A stretch of 32,755 nucleotides of DNA from Oscillatoriales cyanobacterium Centralia_MAG_596 (GTDB lineage: Bacteria; Cyanobacteriota; Cyanobacteriia; Leptolyngbyales; Leptolyngbyaceae). Made by a program: the position numbers and the translations under genes. The notes under the pieces are model-generated. The model was not told the origin of the DNA and ran no database searches. It worked only from the letters and a program-made list of their open reading frames with translations. Every line of letters starts with the position of its first letter. The stretch's first letter is position 1. This document shows positions 24,785-32,755 of this stretch, piece after piece. Location of the stretch: positions 1 to 32,755 of the forward strand of contig JAJPKC010000552.1 of NCBI GenBank assembly GCA_021323955.1, read 5' to 3'.

Positions 24785-25002
24785 CCAGGCCATCGTTTGA
24801 TCGCGGTGGTAATTCATGCGAAGCTAAGAATCGCGTTGGAACGTCCGTAGACTCGCCCTATGAGCGATCGATGCCGTCCTCCGCGATCGAACCAACGCGA
24901 TCATTGGACATCATTTCAAAAATCCTGTTTGGTGCAGTTCAATTTGTGTTATATTTGACAACGGCGTTTGAACCAACGTCCTTACCGAAATTCTATAGTC
25001 AT

Positions 25003-25074
25003 GGGTCGCTAGCTCAGCGGTAGAGCATTCGGCTTTTAACCGACTGGTCCCGGGTTCGAATCCCGGGCGACCCA
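25003..25074 (+). tRNA. tRNA-Lys (UUU anticodon)
   Basis: The sequence folds as a cloverleaf: acceptor arms GGGTCGC (25003-25009) and GCGACCC (25067-25073), D arm GCTC/GAGC, anticodon stem CGG/CCG around loop CTTTTAA (anticodon TTT), and T arm CCGGG-TTCGAAT-CCCGG. The discriminator base is A and the CCA end is not encoded. No tRNA neighbours. Confidence 0.97.
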
Positions 25075-25281
25075 TTTTGATTGAGACAGTTGATTGAAAT
25101 CGTCGGCTTGGTCGTACACTTGCCGTCGATCGACCCTTGTGACGGCACAGGCAACCACTGGCTGTACGCGTTTTGAGCAGGCATAGACGCAGCAGACGGC
25201 TTCTAGAATCCGCCTTAAACTGGCTGCTTTTGCCTTGTGTCTAACCAACGTTCGGAATGAAAGCCATCACCGAAGCCACAG

Positions 25282-27603
25282 CTAGCTATCAGCGGGAGCT
25301 GGTGCTGCCTCCGCGATTGTAACGGTCGTCACTGGAACTTGAAGTGGATGTGCTGGATCGGGGGCAATCCATCGACTGGCCTGGTTAAGAGAATAGAATC
25401 CACCACAGAGCAGCAGCCGATCGCCTCCTTGTAAGTCGCTATCACCATCGGGAAAATGGATGAATTTTCCTTCGCGGCGAATCGCCTGAACCAGGACACC
25501 AAACTGTCGTCGGATGTGAAGCTCAGCCAGCGTTTTTCCAACCACCGGGCTGTGTTCTGGCACCAGTAACCATTGGCAGGAAGCATTTTCTGCTGGGACG
25601 GCCGCTTCCCCCTTTGCTAACTCGTCAAAGGCGGCAATCTCAGTGGTTTCACCCACCACCAGTAGGCGATCGCCCTCTTGCAACAGGGTTTTGACATCGG
25701 GGTAGTCAAGTTCTTCGCCGTTTTCCCGCTGGATCGCCATAAGGCTAACACCAGTCAAGCGACGCAGATCCGTTTCTTCTACCGTCATGCCAATCAGCGG
25801 CGACTCATCTGGCAGCGGATACCAGCGGCTGTTCATATCCTGAGCAGCGGCTTTGAGTTCGCGCGATACCTGGTAAGATGGCCGCTCCGATCGCAGTTCC
25901 AGGTAGTGTGAACTGCGAATCTGCTGCACTTCACGCTGAATTACCGGCAGCGGTAAGCCTAGCTCAGTCAAGAGGTGTGAGGACAGTTCGAGACTGGCTT
26001 CAAATTCTGGCTGAACCACTTCTTTCGCCCCTAATTGATAGAGCAGTTCAATATCCTTATCCTTATTTGCTCGGACTACCACATCGAGGTCAGGGGCCAA
26101 CTCCAACGCGCGCTTCAGGCAAAGTCGAGTGCTCATTGGATCAGGGAGAGTAATGGCCATACCCTGCGCCGTGTCTGCACCCGCTTTTTCTAACACGTGC
26201 AAACTCGCTGCATTGCCATACACATAGGCAATGCCCGCTTCGCGCACTTCCTGGATACGCCGTTCTGACTGGTCAATGACCACCACCGGGTAGTTGTGCT
26301 CCCGCAAGAGCTGCACAATGTTGCGGCCTACCTGCCCATAGCCGCAAACAATCAGGTGATTCTGTTTGGGTAAGTCATCAGATACTTCCAGTGCCACATC
26401 GGTTCGTTCCAGGTAGCTTTTTAGCCAGGGCAAAGATTCTGCCCATGCAAAGACTTGCGGAATCAATCGCAGGACAAAAGGCGTTAACACCAGCGTGACA
26501 GCCGTTGTCCCCAGGATCAGCAAGTAAACCCGCCGGGAAACCAATCCGAGCGCTTGACCTTCGCTCGCCAGCACAAAGGAAAATTCACCAATCTGTGCCA
26601 GTCCAAATCCGGTAATCAGCGCTGTTTTGAGCGGGTACCGGAACACCATCACCAGCGGTGTCACAATCAGGAACTTACCAATGAACACCAGTGTCACCAG
26701 GCCCAGAATCAACTCCAGGTTGTTCCAGAGAAACACGGGATCAATCAGCATCCCGATCGCGGCAAAAAACAGACACGCAAAGATATCCCGCAGTGGCTCA
26801 ACATAGTTCAGGGTTTGGTCGGCGTACTCGACTTCGGAGATCATCAAGCCCGCGACGAATGCTCCCATCTCGATCGAAAGCCCTAAATGCTCCGTGAGCA
26901 GAGCAATGCCCAAACAGATTGCGACTACACCCAATAAAAATAATTCTCGACTCTCAGTGCGCGCGAGCAATCGCAGCAGTGGTGGAATGACCCAGGTTCC
27001 GGCAATAACAGCCCCTAACCCCAGCAGCCCTGTCTGTAGCAGTGCCCAACCAACGGCCAACCCCACTTCTTCTACAGGTTTATCAAGTGCAGGCAGCACT
27101 GCCAGCATTAAACCAAGTGCCAGATCCTGCACGACCAAAATTCCCAGCATCACCTGCCCGTGAGGCGTCCCCGTCTCATTACGCTCCATGAGACACTTCA
27201 GCACCACTGCCGTCGATGAGAGGGACAAAATCGCACCCAGAAATACGCCTTGAGCCGGCGATGTCACCCAACCCATCCCGATCGAGACAATGGCTGTTAT
27301 GGCGATCGTCAGCACGATCTGTAAACCGCCTCCGCCCAGGCTAATACCCTTAACCTTTTTCAGCTCGGAGAAAGAAAATTCGACCCCTAAGGCAAACAGC
27401 AAGAACGCGACGCCAAACTGTGCCAGCGTCTCCACCTGAATGAGTTCCTTGATCAGCCCTAACCCTGCTGGGCCAACAATCATTCCCGCTAGCAAATAAC
27501 CCAATAGAATGGGCTGCCTTAGTATCGCTGCCAGAATGCCGCCTGCCGCCGCTGCCGCCAATACTGTGACCAAGTCAACGATGAGTCTGAAATCTTCTTG
27601 CAC
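25282..27603 (-). CDS. CPA2-family cation:proton antiporter with RCK domains (KefB-like)
   Basis: This 773-residue protein has about twelve membrane spans in its first 390 residues, with the CPA2 signatures PILLGYLLAGMIVGPAGLG and AFLLFALGVEFSFSELK. A cytoplasmic TrkA-N (RCK) domain follows from about residue 405 (NHLIVCGYGQVGRNIVQLL, an NAD-binding GxGxxG). Two TrkA-C domains come next (DESPLIGMTVEE and EHSPVVGKTLAEL). It exchanges K+ or Na+ for H+ and is probably gated by nucleotide and ligand binding. Two TrkA-C domains are more than in KefB of enteric bacteria but common in cyanobacteria. The ATG at 27601-27603 fits the N-terminus. It is divergent from the M23 peptidase gene across 186 bp. 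Confidence 0.94.
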   Translation of the reverse strand: MQEDFRLIVDLVTVLAAAAAGGILAAILRQPILLGYLLAGMIVGPAGLGLIKELIQVETLAQFGVAFLLFALGVEFSFSELKKVKGISLGGGGLQIVLTIAITAIVSIGMGWVTSPAQGVFLGAILSLSSTAVVLKCLMERNETGTPHGQVMLGILVVQDLALGLMLAVLPALDKPVEEVGLAVGWALLQTGLLGLGAVIAGTWVIPPLLRLLARTESRELFLLGVVAICLGIALLTEHLGLSIEMGAFVAGLMISEVEYADQTLNYVEPLRDIFACLFFAAIGMLIDPVFLWNNLELILGLVTLVFIGKFLIVTPLVMVFRYPLKTALITGFGLAQIGEFSFVLASEGQALGLVSRRVYLLILGTTAVTLVLTPFVLRLIPQVFAWAESLPWLKSYLERTDVALEVSDDLPKQNHLIVCGYGQVGRNIVQLLREHNYPVVVIDQSERRIQEVREAGIAYVYGNAASLHVLEKAGADTAQGMAITLPDPMSTRLCLKRALELAPDLDVVVRANKDKDIELLYQLGAKEVVQPEFEASLELSSHLLTELGLPLPVIQREVQQIRSSHYLELRSERPSYQVSRELKAAAQDMNSRWYPLPDESPLIGMTVEETDLRRLTGVSLMAIQRENGEELDYPDVKTLLQEGDRLLVVGETTEIAAFDELAKGEAAVPAENASCQWLLVPEHSPVVGKTLAELHIRRQFGVLVQAIRREGKFIHFPDGDSDLQGGDRLLLCGGFYSLNQASRWIAPDPAHPLQVPVTTVTIAEAAPAPADS

Positions 27604-27789
27604 GGCGATTTAGATTATTAAAAAACGTATCATTCTCTCACTTTCAGAATACAAACTTTTCGGAACCAGCGGGGGTGGTTTTGCGTAAATTTCGCGAGCG
27701 ATCGCGCGATCCCGCAAAGAATCTCGGACTATTTGCCTTAAGTTCTCCCGATCGCACATACTGAGGCTGTAATTTTTCTGATTGACGCC

Positions 27790-28782
27790 ATGCTGACTCT
27801 GCCTCAAATTCTGCGCCGTGGTTTCTGGGGCGTACCTCGATCGCAGCATCCACCATCGTTGTCTTTGTTTGGCCGCAGCCACTCTCGATTTCATCAGCGA
27901 TTGATGGCTCTCTGTGCGTGGTCACCAAAAGCGCGGTTCGGTGTAGCTGTGTTAGCGACCAGCGTCGCGATCGAGACACTGGCGCTACCCGTCAAAGCGA
28001 TGCAGGTTCAAGTGTCACCAAGCACTCCCCAACTGGGTGACACCCTGGCCGTTACGGTCGAATACGATACCCCCGGTGACGCCTCGCCTAAAGTTACGGT
28101 GGGTCAGCGAACCTATCCAGCATTTCCAATCGGTGAAAATCGGTATCGCGCACTGCTGCCAACAACGCCGCTCGATCGACCGGGTACGCTTCAGCTTAAA
28201 GTGCGTGGCGATCGTGAAAGTAGCCAAATTGCCGTCAACCTGCGAAATCGTCGGTTTCCGACCCAGTCGATCTGGTTACCACCTGGAAAAGATGAGGATT
28301 TATCAGATTACGAGTTCAACCGCGTCGATGCGTTTAAGCAACTGGTGACGCCACAAAAATATTGGCAAGGCCCCTTCTTAAAGCCGAATAATGGGCCTGT
28401 TACAACCATTTATGGCGTTCGTCGCTACTACAACGGTAAATTTGCAAATGACTACTACCATCGGGGTGTGGACTATGCGGGCGCTTATGGCTCACCAGTC
28501 ATTGCGCCTGCTGCGGGACGAGTTGCCCTGATTGGACGTGAGGCTAACGGATTTTTAGTGCACGGCAATTGTATTGGGATTGACCACGGACAGGGCGTAG
28601 AAAGCATTTTTCTACATCTCAGCAAAATCCTGGTCAAAGAAGGCGATTTAGTCAAAGCTGGTCAAGTCATTGGTGCCGTGGGCGCAACGGGTGCCGCAAC
28701 AGGCCCACATTTGCACTGGGGACTCTATGTGGATGGTCAGGCGGTTGATCCACAGCCTTGGCGAAGTAAGGGCTTTGAATAA
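27790..28782 (+). CDS. Exported M23-family (LytM) metallopeptidase
   Basis: This 330-residue protein carries a complete LytM domain over the last 120 residues. The zinc site is His224 and Asp228 (HRGVD) plus His309 in GPHLHWGLY, with His307 catalytic. The enzyme should cleave peptidoglycan cross-bridges in the periplasm. Between the signal region and the catalytic domain there is an Ig-like beta domain (about 72-152). The N-terminus is unusual: the ATG at 27790 places a Ser/His/Arg-rich 45-residue stretch before the hydrophobic FGVAVLATSVAIETLALP signal segment. The ATG at 27904 would give a more normal signal peptide. No clear Shine-Dalgarno helps to decide. Confidence 0.93.
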   Translation: MLTLPQILRRGFWGVPRSQHPPSLSLFGRSHSRFHQRLMALCAWSPKARFGVAVLATSVAIETLALPVKAMQVQVSPSTPQLGDTLAVTVEYDTPGDASPKVTVGQRTYPAFPIGENRYRALLPTTPLDRPGTLQLKVRGDRESSQIAVNLRNRRFPTQSIWLPPGKDEDLSDYEFNRVDAFKQLVTPQKYWQGPFLKPNNGPVTTIYGVRRYYNGKFANDYYHRGVDYAGAYGSPVIAPAAGRVALIGREANGFLVHGNCIGIDHGQGVESIFLHLSKILVKEGDLVKAGQVIGAVGATGAATGPHLHWGLYVDGQAVDPQPWRSKGFE

Positions 28783-28883
28783 CTTTTATTTGAAGGCTCA
28801 ATTAAGTTGATACTGAACCTGCATTCTGGGGCAAGATTATTCAAGGCAACTAGTTGCAATACGGCGCTGCATTTGGAGGCATT

Positions 28884-29435
28884 ATGAGTATTGAAAAAAT
28901 CGTGGAGCAGGCGCTGCAAGATGGCTACCTGACTCCTGCGATGGAAGCGGAGGTCGGTCGAATTTGCGACACGGCTTCGGAACTATCGATCGAAGAATAC
29001 ATGGCGCTCGATCGCCTGATGGGTGCTCTATTGACGGGCGAAGTGGTCGCCGTTCCCCGAAAGCAGTTTATCAATGTCATGGAAGAACTCATTCTGACCG
29101 AGGCGATCGCGCGTGTAGCCGAGATTGAGGCGACCAGCGATCGCACCCTCGATTTGGGTGATATTGCCGCCTACGCACTCAACCGTCTACCACCCCTCTA
29201 CGCCACGACTGAAGAAGGTGCGACCTACCAGCGACAGCGAGCCAAAGAAGAACTGCAAGGACTCATTGCACAGCAAGTGGGTGAAGCAATCGCGCGCAAT
29301 CTTGACCGCCCCGAATTCTTCCCCGAACGGCAAGCTCTGGGTAAAAACTCGGGTGATGAAATCTTGACACAAGTCAGCGCTCTGCTCCAGGCTTATGCAC
29401 CCAGCTTCGAGCCTCAGCCCGGTGCATCCAGCTAA
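28884..29435 (+). CDS. ComFB-family protein
   Basis: This 183-residue soluble protein matches the late competence ComFB family, seen in NVMEELILTEAIARVAEIEA and DIAAYALNRLPPLYATTEEG followed by YQRQRAKEELQGLI. Cyanobacterial ComFB proteins have been described as cyclic-dinucleotide (c-di-AMP or c-di-GMP) receptors that affect competence and type IV pili. Whether this one binds such a ligand is inference. The ATG at 28884 has GGAGG with a 6-base gap. The upstream TTG at 28854 is not needed. It lies 101 bp after the M23 gene on the same strand. Confidence 0.85.
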   Translation: MSIEKIVEQALQDGYLTPAMEAEVGRICDTASELSIEEYMALDRLMGALLTGEVVAVPRKQFINVMEELILTEAIARVAEIEATSDRTLDLGDIAAYALNRLPPLYATTEEGATYQRQRAKEELQGLIAQQVGEAIARNLDRPEFFPERQALGKNSGDEILTQVSALLQAYAPSFEPQPGASS

Positions 29436-29445
29436 ACATCCGCAC

Positions 29446-29475
29446 AGACCAAAGGCAAACAGACCAAAGGCAAAC
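29446..29475. repeat. 15-bp perfect tandem duplication
   Basis: AGACCAAAGGCAAAC occurs twice in tandem (29446-29460 and 29461-29475), just after the ComFB-family stop codon. It appears to be simple slippage. Confidence 0.85.
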
Positions 29476-29548
29476 AGATACAGGGATTTGGCGAATCTAC
29501 GTTCAAGCAGCGCATCTAACGACACGTGATTTAATGCTTCGGTTGGCT

Positions 29549-30136
29549 CTATGGTCGGACCTCAACCGTCGTCCCTAGGGCTACCTGGTCATACATCGCC
29601 ACAACATCTTGGTTTCGCATTCGAATACAGCCATGCGAAACGGCCTGACCGATTAAGTCCTCCTGGTTTGTGCCATGAAATCCAACGTGGGTGCGTCCAT
29701 CAATTAAAAAACCAATCCACCGCTGACCGAGCGGATTGTCAGGCCCGGGAGGGATTACTTCCCCTGTAATTGGATGACGCCATTCCGGATTACGTTGCAT
29801 TTCGAAAACGTGGAACGAACCACGCGGAGTTTCCCACCCGGCCTGCCCAATCGCTACGGGATAACTTTTGATCAACTGCTGATCCCGATATAGAGATACG
29901 CGACGTTCGCTCAAACTCACTACTAGTCGAGCGTCACTCCTGGCGATCGCAGCGGCATCTACCCCAGTTTGACTGGTGGCATTTGCTTTGGTTGGCCATG
30001 CTGATCGACGGAGTATTCCGGGCGGATTTTGTGAATTTGCGGCCCAGGCAAACCACTGAATCCCCACTAGCATCAGCGCCGCGCCGACGCAGAGAAACAT
30101 AAAGCTACGCGATAGGCGATCGTCTCGAATGTTCAC
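29549..30136 (-). CDS. L,D-transpeptidase (YkuD family)
   Basis: This 195-residue protein has one N-terminal hydrophobic span (SFMFLCVGAALMLVGIQWFA) that serves as signal or anchor, and a YkuD domain from about residue 69. The catalytic centre is HGTNQEDLIGQAVSHGC, with His154, His168 and Cys170, followed by IRMRN. It forms 3-3 cross-links in peptidoglycan or attaches proteins to it, in the periplasm. A GTG start (30134-30136) gives MNIRDDRLSR. The ATG at 30098-30100 is a less likely alternative because it would cut the basic N-terminus. It is convergent with the ComFB-family gene. Confidence 0.93.
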   Translation of the reverse strand: MNIRDDRLSRSFMFLCVGAALMLVGIQWFAWAANSQNPPGILRRSAWPTKANATSQTGVDAAAIARSDARLVVSLSERRVSLYRDQQLIKSYPVAIGQAGWETPRGSFHVFEMQRNPEWRHPITGEVIPPGPDNPLGQRWIGFLIDGRTHVGFHGTNQEDLIGQAVSHGCIRMRNQDVVAMYDQVALGTTVEVRP

Positions 30137-30759
30137 AGCTATCGTTTTCCGCTTAACAAGCCTATCTCCTAATCTACCCGCTCCACAGGAGTAAGCCTAC
30201 CCTGGCTGGATAATTCCCCATTCGTTTTGCGTACCCGTTGCTCAGTCCGTCTATTGCCGTTCTCGCTTCCACCCCTTCCACCCTGTAACCATCAATTCCT
30301 CTCTCCAGGCTGTACCGCTATCGCCAGCTTATTTGGGGCCAACTAACTGATTGCCGATGGGTAGGCTTGCTTGTGCCTCGTCGCTATCCTGAATAGGGCC
30401 GCGGCTATAGCTACGGCTGTACGCTACCGCGCTGGAGAATCGTGAGATAGGGGTGGAGACACCAGCAAACGCTGCAATCAATGGAGCACGAACAGGTGAG
30501 ATATTGCAAATACCGACAGCCAAAGTGATCCCCGCACTCCGTGAGTATGCGGATGTGGCGGCGTTAAAACCGGCGGTCAAGCTTTACAGTATCTTGATTT
30601 TTTTACTGAAATTCTTTCGCCAGAATGGGCACATTATGGGTGTGAATTTCGTTGAAGTAATTGAGCAGGCTTCTGGAATTCAAAACCAACTGACTGTAAC
30701 TGAACAAAAGTGCTGCAGCAAATCAGAGCACTGTCGTCTGGATGTAGGAGGAGCTGAAT
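30137..30759. other. Long gap with a doubtful HU-like reading frame
   Basis: No confident gene lies here. A GTG-initiated frame at 30453-30767 (+) contains RTGEILQIPTAKVIPAL and ALKPAVK, which recall the C-terminal half of HU-type DNA-binding proteins, but the N-terminal half is absent and an in-frame stop lies a little upstream. It then continues into an unrelated Cys-containing tail (QKCCSKSEHC). This may be a decayed fragment or chance. The rest (30137-30450) shows nothing I can name. Confidence 0.3.
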
Positions 30760-30945
30760 ATGTTTGAAAAGTTGCTACTGGCTGCCACTATCACATTTTC
30801 ACTGAACCTATTTATTGGTCTCAGCACGCAATCAGGAAGACCATCAACGATAACCGCCCAGTCTACGCAACCACCCGTCTCCCATTCGATCTACATCGCC
30901 CGTGTTCTTCACGATCGCCTGTTTCTGCACGATCTGTTTCAATAA
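30760..30945 (+). CDS. Short exported or membrane-anchored peptide
   Basis: This 61-residue product has a clear hydrophobic N-terminus (KLLLAATITFSLNLFIGLS), then a Ser/Thr/Gln-rich middle and ends HDRLFLHDLFQ. The start ATG at 30760 has an excellent GGAGGA with a 7-base gap, which is the main reason to call it. No family is recognised. It may be a secreted peptide or a short single-span protein. It lies 135 bp before the sigma factor gene on the same strand and could be co-regulated. Confidence 0.55.
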   Translation: MFEKLLLAATITFSLNLFIGLSTQSGRPSTITAQSTQPPVSHSIYIARVLHDRLFLHDLFQ

Positions 30946-31020
30946 AGCCACGGCTCTGGCCGGGAGTGACCGATCCTTGCTCCTGCCCATGCCTTGATCG
31001 CAGCGAGCCGCTAAACTGCA

Positions 31021-31049
31021 GGAACTTTGCTCACACCGGCACCGTCCAG
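31021..31049 (+). promoter_or_regulatory. Candidate ECF-type promoter in front of sigma factor gene
   Basis: GGAACTT (31021-31027) is followed after 16 bp by GTCCAG (31044-31049). The -35 is identical to the RpoE-type GGAACTT and the -10 begins GTC as in that class. Its position 32 bp before the sigma factor start suggests autoregulation. No experimental support. Confidence 0.5.
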
Positions 31050-31080
31050 ATAAGTGGCATGTTTGAAAGCAAAGCGATCC

Positions 31081-31740
31081 ATGAACCAGTCCGTTTCTGC
31101 ATCCTGGTCGTCGTTGGGTACAACCAGTTCCGCAACGACCGTGTCCGCCGAAAATCTTTCCAACCTCGATCTTGTCTTACAGTGTCAAGCCGGGAATCGC
31201 CCGGACAAGGCTGCATTTGCAGAACTGCTGCGTCGGCATCAATCTCATGTTGAAAAGGTGCTGTATCACCTGGCTCCAGATTGGCACGATCGCTCCGATT
31301 TGACGCAAGAGGTCTGGATCAGGGTATATCGTAATATTAAGCGCCTCAATGAGCCGATTAAGTTTCGCGGATGGCTGAGTCGGATTGCTACCAACCTCTT
31401 CTATGATGAGCTTCGCAAACGTAAGCGCAACAATTTACCACTGTCGCTCGACACACGTTTGACGGTTGAAGATGGTGAAATGGATTGGGAGATTGCCTCT
31501 GATATGCCTGGCCCCGATGAGGACTTAACGACCCGTGAATTTTATGACCAACTTCAGTTGGCGATCGCTGACCTCCCAGAGGTATTTCGGACCACGATTG
31601 TGCTGCGTGAAATTCAGGGTATGGCGTATGAAGAAATTGCTGAAATGACAGGTGTGTCTTTAGGTACAGTTAAGTCAAGGATTGCTAGAGCGCGCCTACG
31701 GCTGCAATCGCAACTGCAGCGTTACCTTGACGGCAACTAG
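31081..31740 (+). CDS. sigG: ECF RNA polymerase sigma factor, SigG type
   Basis: This 219-residue protein has sigma region 2 (about 45-115, with DLTQEVWIRVYRNIKRL and FRGWLSRIATNLFYDELRKR) and region 4 (about 155-212, with LPEVFRTTIVLREIQGMAYE and GVSLGTVKSRIARARLRL). The spacing and the MDWEIASDMPGPDEDL linker are typical of cyanobacterial SigG, a group 3 sigma factor tied to envelope stress. The start is the ATG at 31081 because it gives the SigG N-terminus MNQSVSASWSSLG. The frame extends nine codons further. Its putative anti-sigma factor gene follows after 176 bp, which is longer than the usual overlap for such pairs. Confidence 0.93.
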   Translation: MNQSVSASWSSLGTTSSATTVSAENLSNLDLVLQCQAGNRPDKAAFAELLRRHQSHVEKVLYHLAPDWHDRSDLTQEVWIRVYRNIKRLNEPIKFRGWLSRIATNLFYDELRKRKRNNLPLSLDTRLTVEDGEMDWEIASDMPGPDEDLTTREFYDQLQLAIADLPEVFRTTIVLREIQGMAYEEIAEMTGVSLGTVKSRIARARLRLQSQLQRYLDGN

Positions 31741-31916
31741 TCACGGAGCTTGAAGTGCAGCCATTGACAATTTTTTCATTAAGGCTGTCGCATAATTACG
31801 GAACTCAGGGTTTACTGGTGACTAGGCTGTATCTTGCTCTCGTTTGTTCGCATCTGAATCCGATCTATTCTTTAAATATCTAAGTGCGTTCTCTCAACAC
31901 ACGACGTGGTGCCGAA

Positions 31917-32510
31917 ATGACCTCTAACTTTAACTCTTCAAACGATAACCGTCAGCCGTCTTCTACGCCCGGTCAAGCGCCCTCTTCATGCTCATCGAAT
32001 CTAGTGCAGCGCGATCGTTTTGAGCTATTGAGTGCTTATCTGGATGGTGAGGTAACAGCAGCCGAGCGAAAGCAAGTAGAGGACTGGTTGGCGAATGACG
32101 AAACCGTACAGCGCCTGCATGCGCGTCTGCTGAAGCTCCGCCACGGGTTACAAACAATGCCCGTGCCTGCAGCCCGGCAGTCGACCGAACAAACAGTCAA
32201 TCAAGTGTTAGCACGCGTTGAGCGGCAACCGCGGTTGTCACTGGTGTGGGGAGGAGCGGCAATTGCAGCCCTATTTATTGGGGCGTTAGTGAGTAGCATT
32301 TTGCCTGGTACCCGATCGCCAGTGCCTCAGATTGCGGAAGGCTCCAAGCAACCGACGATGGAGTCACCCCAGTTAAACAATGCTAATGAAACGTTGCTAG
32401 TCGCGCTGGACAAACCGTTAGTTGCGATCCCGAAGACGCCTGTGGTTGTGCCCAACCCATCGCTTAAGGATGCCTCAAATTCGATGACTCCTGGCGGGGG
32501 GACACACTAG
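31917..32510 (+). CDS. Putative membrane-anchored anti-sigma factor
   Basis: This 197-residue protein has an N-terminal Ser/Asn-rich stretch, an anti-sigma-like helical domain (FELLSAYLDGEVTAAERKQV, then LANDETVQRLHARLLKLR), one membrane span (LVWGGAAIAALFIGALVSSI, about 109-128), and a Pro/Thr-rich periplasmic tail. Zinc-type anti-sigma factors have HxxxCxxC. Here only one Cys exists (Cys25), so this is a zinc-free version. The ATG at 31917 is preferred. The frame starts eleven codons earlier. Position next to sigG and the architecture support the role; binding is inferred. Its end overlaps the opposite-strand gene at the window edge by 47 bp. The 176-bp gap before it holds a second GGAAC motif (31800-31804) and a TTGACA, neither with a convincing -10. 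Confidence 0.8.
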   Translation: MTSNFNSSNDNRQPSSTPGQAPSSCSSNLVQRDRFELLSAYLDGEVTAAERKQVEDWLANDETVQRLHARLLKLRHGLQTMPVPAARQSTEQTVNQVLARVERQPRLSLVWGGAAIAALFIGALVSSILPGTRSPVPQIAEGSKQPTMESPQLNNANETLLVALDKPLVAIPKTPVVVPNPSLKDASNSMTPGGGTH

Positions 32511-32755
32511 GCCCTGATGGCGGATGCCATTGGCCATCGGGTAGCAAGCTGCCCTGGAGATGGTACACCTGCTCACTGGTCATAATGTATGACCAAGCCA
32601 TACCGGGGTTGTGGTCAGCCGCGTCATAGATTTCAATCATTTGGCGATCGTACTGGTACTGGTCGATCGCCAGTTTTGGCATGTGCTGGTGAAAAACGAT
32701 CGGGTCATGCCGCTCAAACTCGTCGAGTGTTGCCAGGATAGCGGCATCGGCAAAC
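32464..32755 (-). CDS. Unidentified protein, 5' end cut by window edge
   Basis: The minus-strand frame is open from the window edge to a stop at 32464-32466, giving 96 C-terminal residues (FADAAILATLDEFERHDPIV... to ...SSNLRHP). I do not recognise it. The sequence is acidic and aromatic-rich (IDQYQYDRQMIEIYDAADHN), with no membrane segment. The last 20 or so residues lie within the overlap with the convergent anti-sigma gene and look non-conserved. The reading frame could also be entered at the internal ATG at 32680-32682, but the open frame continuing upstream makes a longer gene likely. Confidence 0.55.
   Translation of the reverse strand, partial: FADAAILATLDEFERHDPIVFHQHMPKLAIDQYQYDRQMIEIYDAADHNPGMAWSYIMTSEQVYHLQGSLLPDGQWHPPSGPSVSPRQESSNLRHP

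Noticed and set aside
24955-24960. TTGACA as -35 of a tRNA-Lys promoter
   Set aside because: No -10-like hexamer lies at 16-18 bp spacing, and the distance to the mature tRNA start gives no better match.
25036-25248. 70-aa open frame on the minus strand ending ARDSNPGPVG
   Set aside because: It reads through the complement of the tRNA-Lys gene; the SNPGP-type ending is a known artefact of tRNA T-arm sequence.
30329-30580. 83-aa minus-strand open frame
   Set aside because: Low-complexity Ser/Ala-rich translation with no recognisable motif or ribosome binding site.
31764-31796. TTGACA plus CATAAT between sigma and anti-sigma genes
   Set aside because: The spacer is 21 bp, too long for a standard promoter.

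Overview
The window looks like a chromosomal segment of a cyanobacterium, most likely filamentous or Leptolyngbya-like. It carries a CcmP-type carboxysome shell protein, an NDH-1 subunit (NdhH), a biosynthetic arginine decarboxylase of cyanobacterial type, a SigG-type ECF sigma factor, an ethylene-receptor-like histidine kinase, and many HIP1-type octamers (GCGATCGC and near variants). Most genes are housekeeping or regulatory. There is no rRNA, CRISPR array, phage module or intact insertion sequence. The only RNA gene is tRNA-Lys(UUU) at 25003-25074.

Left part (1-6236). A partial ccmP is cut by the left edge. It is followed by a coiled-coil protein gene built on a 21-bp tandem repeat, then speA, which carries an in-frame low-complexity insertion matching a GGGAGTG heptamer hairpin. 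Next come a small membrane protein, a 184-bp element with terminal inverted repeats (MITE-like), trhO (tRNA wobble hydroxylation) and an AT-rich glycosyltransferase gene. The last two meet convergently across a triple 14-bp repeat.

Middle part (6340-20146). rsmH and an O-methyltransferase gene overlap on the minus strand and diverge from ndhH. ndhH ends in a clear intrinsic terminator. Downstream are a conserved 66-aa protein and a MidA/NDUFAF7-type methyltransferase, whose mitochondrial relative methylates the NdhH homologue. Then follow an RlpA-type cell-wall protein, a small membrane protein behind a near-consensus CRP site, an epoxide-hydrolase-like enzyme, a lipoprotein plus PNPOx-fold pair, a Crp/Fnr-like regulator, and a YeiH-family exporter divergent from a LysR regulator with candidate operators between them.

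Right part (20147-32755). Four minus-strand genes form a probable directon: a small membrane protein, an AI-2E family transporter, a CbbY-like HAD phosphatase and an exported FKBP isomerase. They are followed by the ethylene-receptor-like kinase, tRNA-Lys, a CPA2 cation/proton antiporter with regulatory domains, an M23 peptidase, a ComFB-family protein, an L,D-transpeptidase, a short exported peptide, a SigG-type ECF sigma factor with a candidate ECF promoter in front, its putative membrane-anchored anti-sigma factor, and an unidentified partial gene at the right edge. RlpA, M23, L,D-transpeptidase and SigG suggest envelope maintenance as a recurring theme, but they do not form one operon.

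Several genes use TTG or GTG starts (ccmP, Crp-like, FKBP, AI-2E, rsmH, L,D-transpeptidase). I shortened several open frames to starts that fit the Shine-Dalgarno sequence, signal peptide or family N-terminus. I found no clearly new multi-gene system. The most rewarding leads are the ndhH-midA neighbourhood, the intact ethylene-binding signature, the repeat insertion in speA, and the SigG locus.
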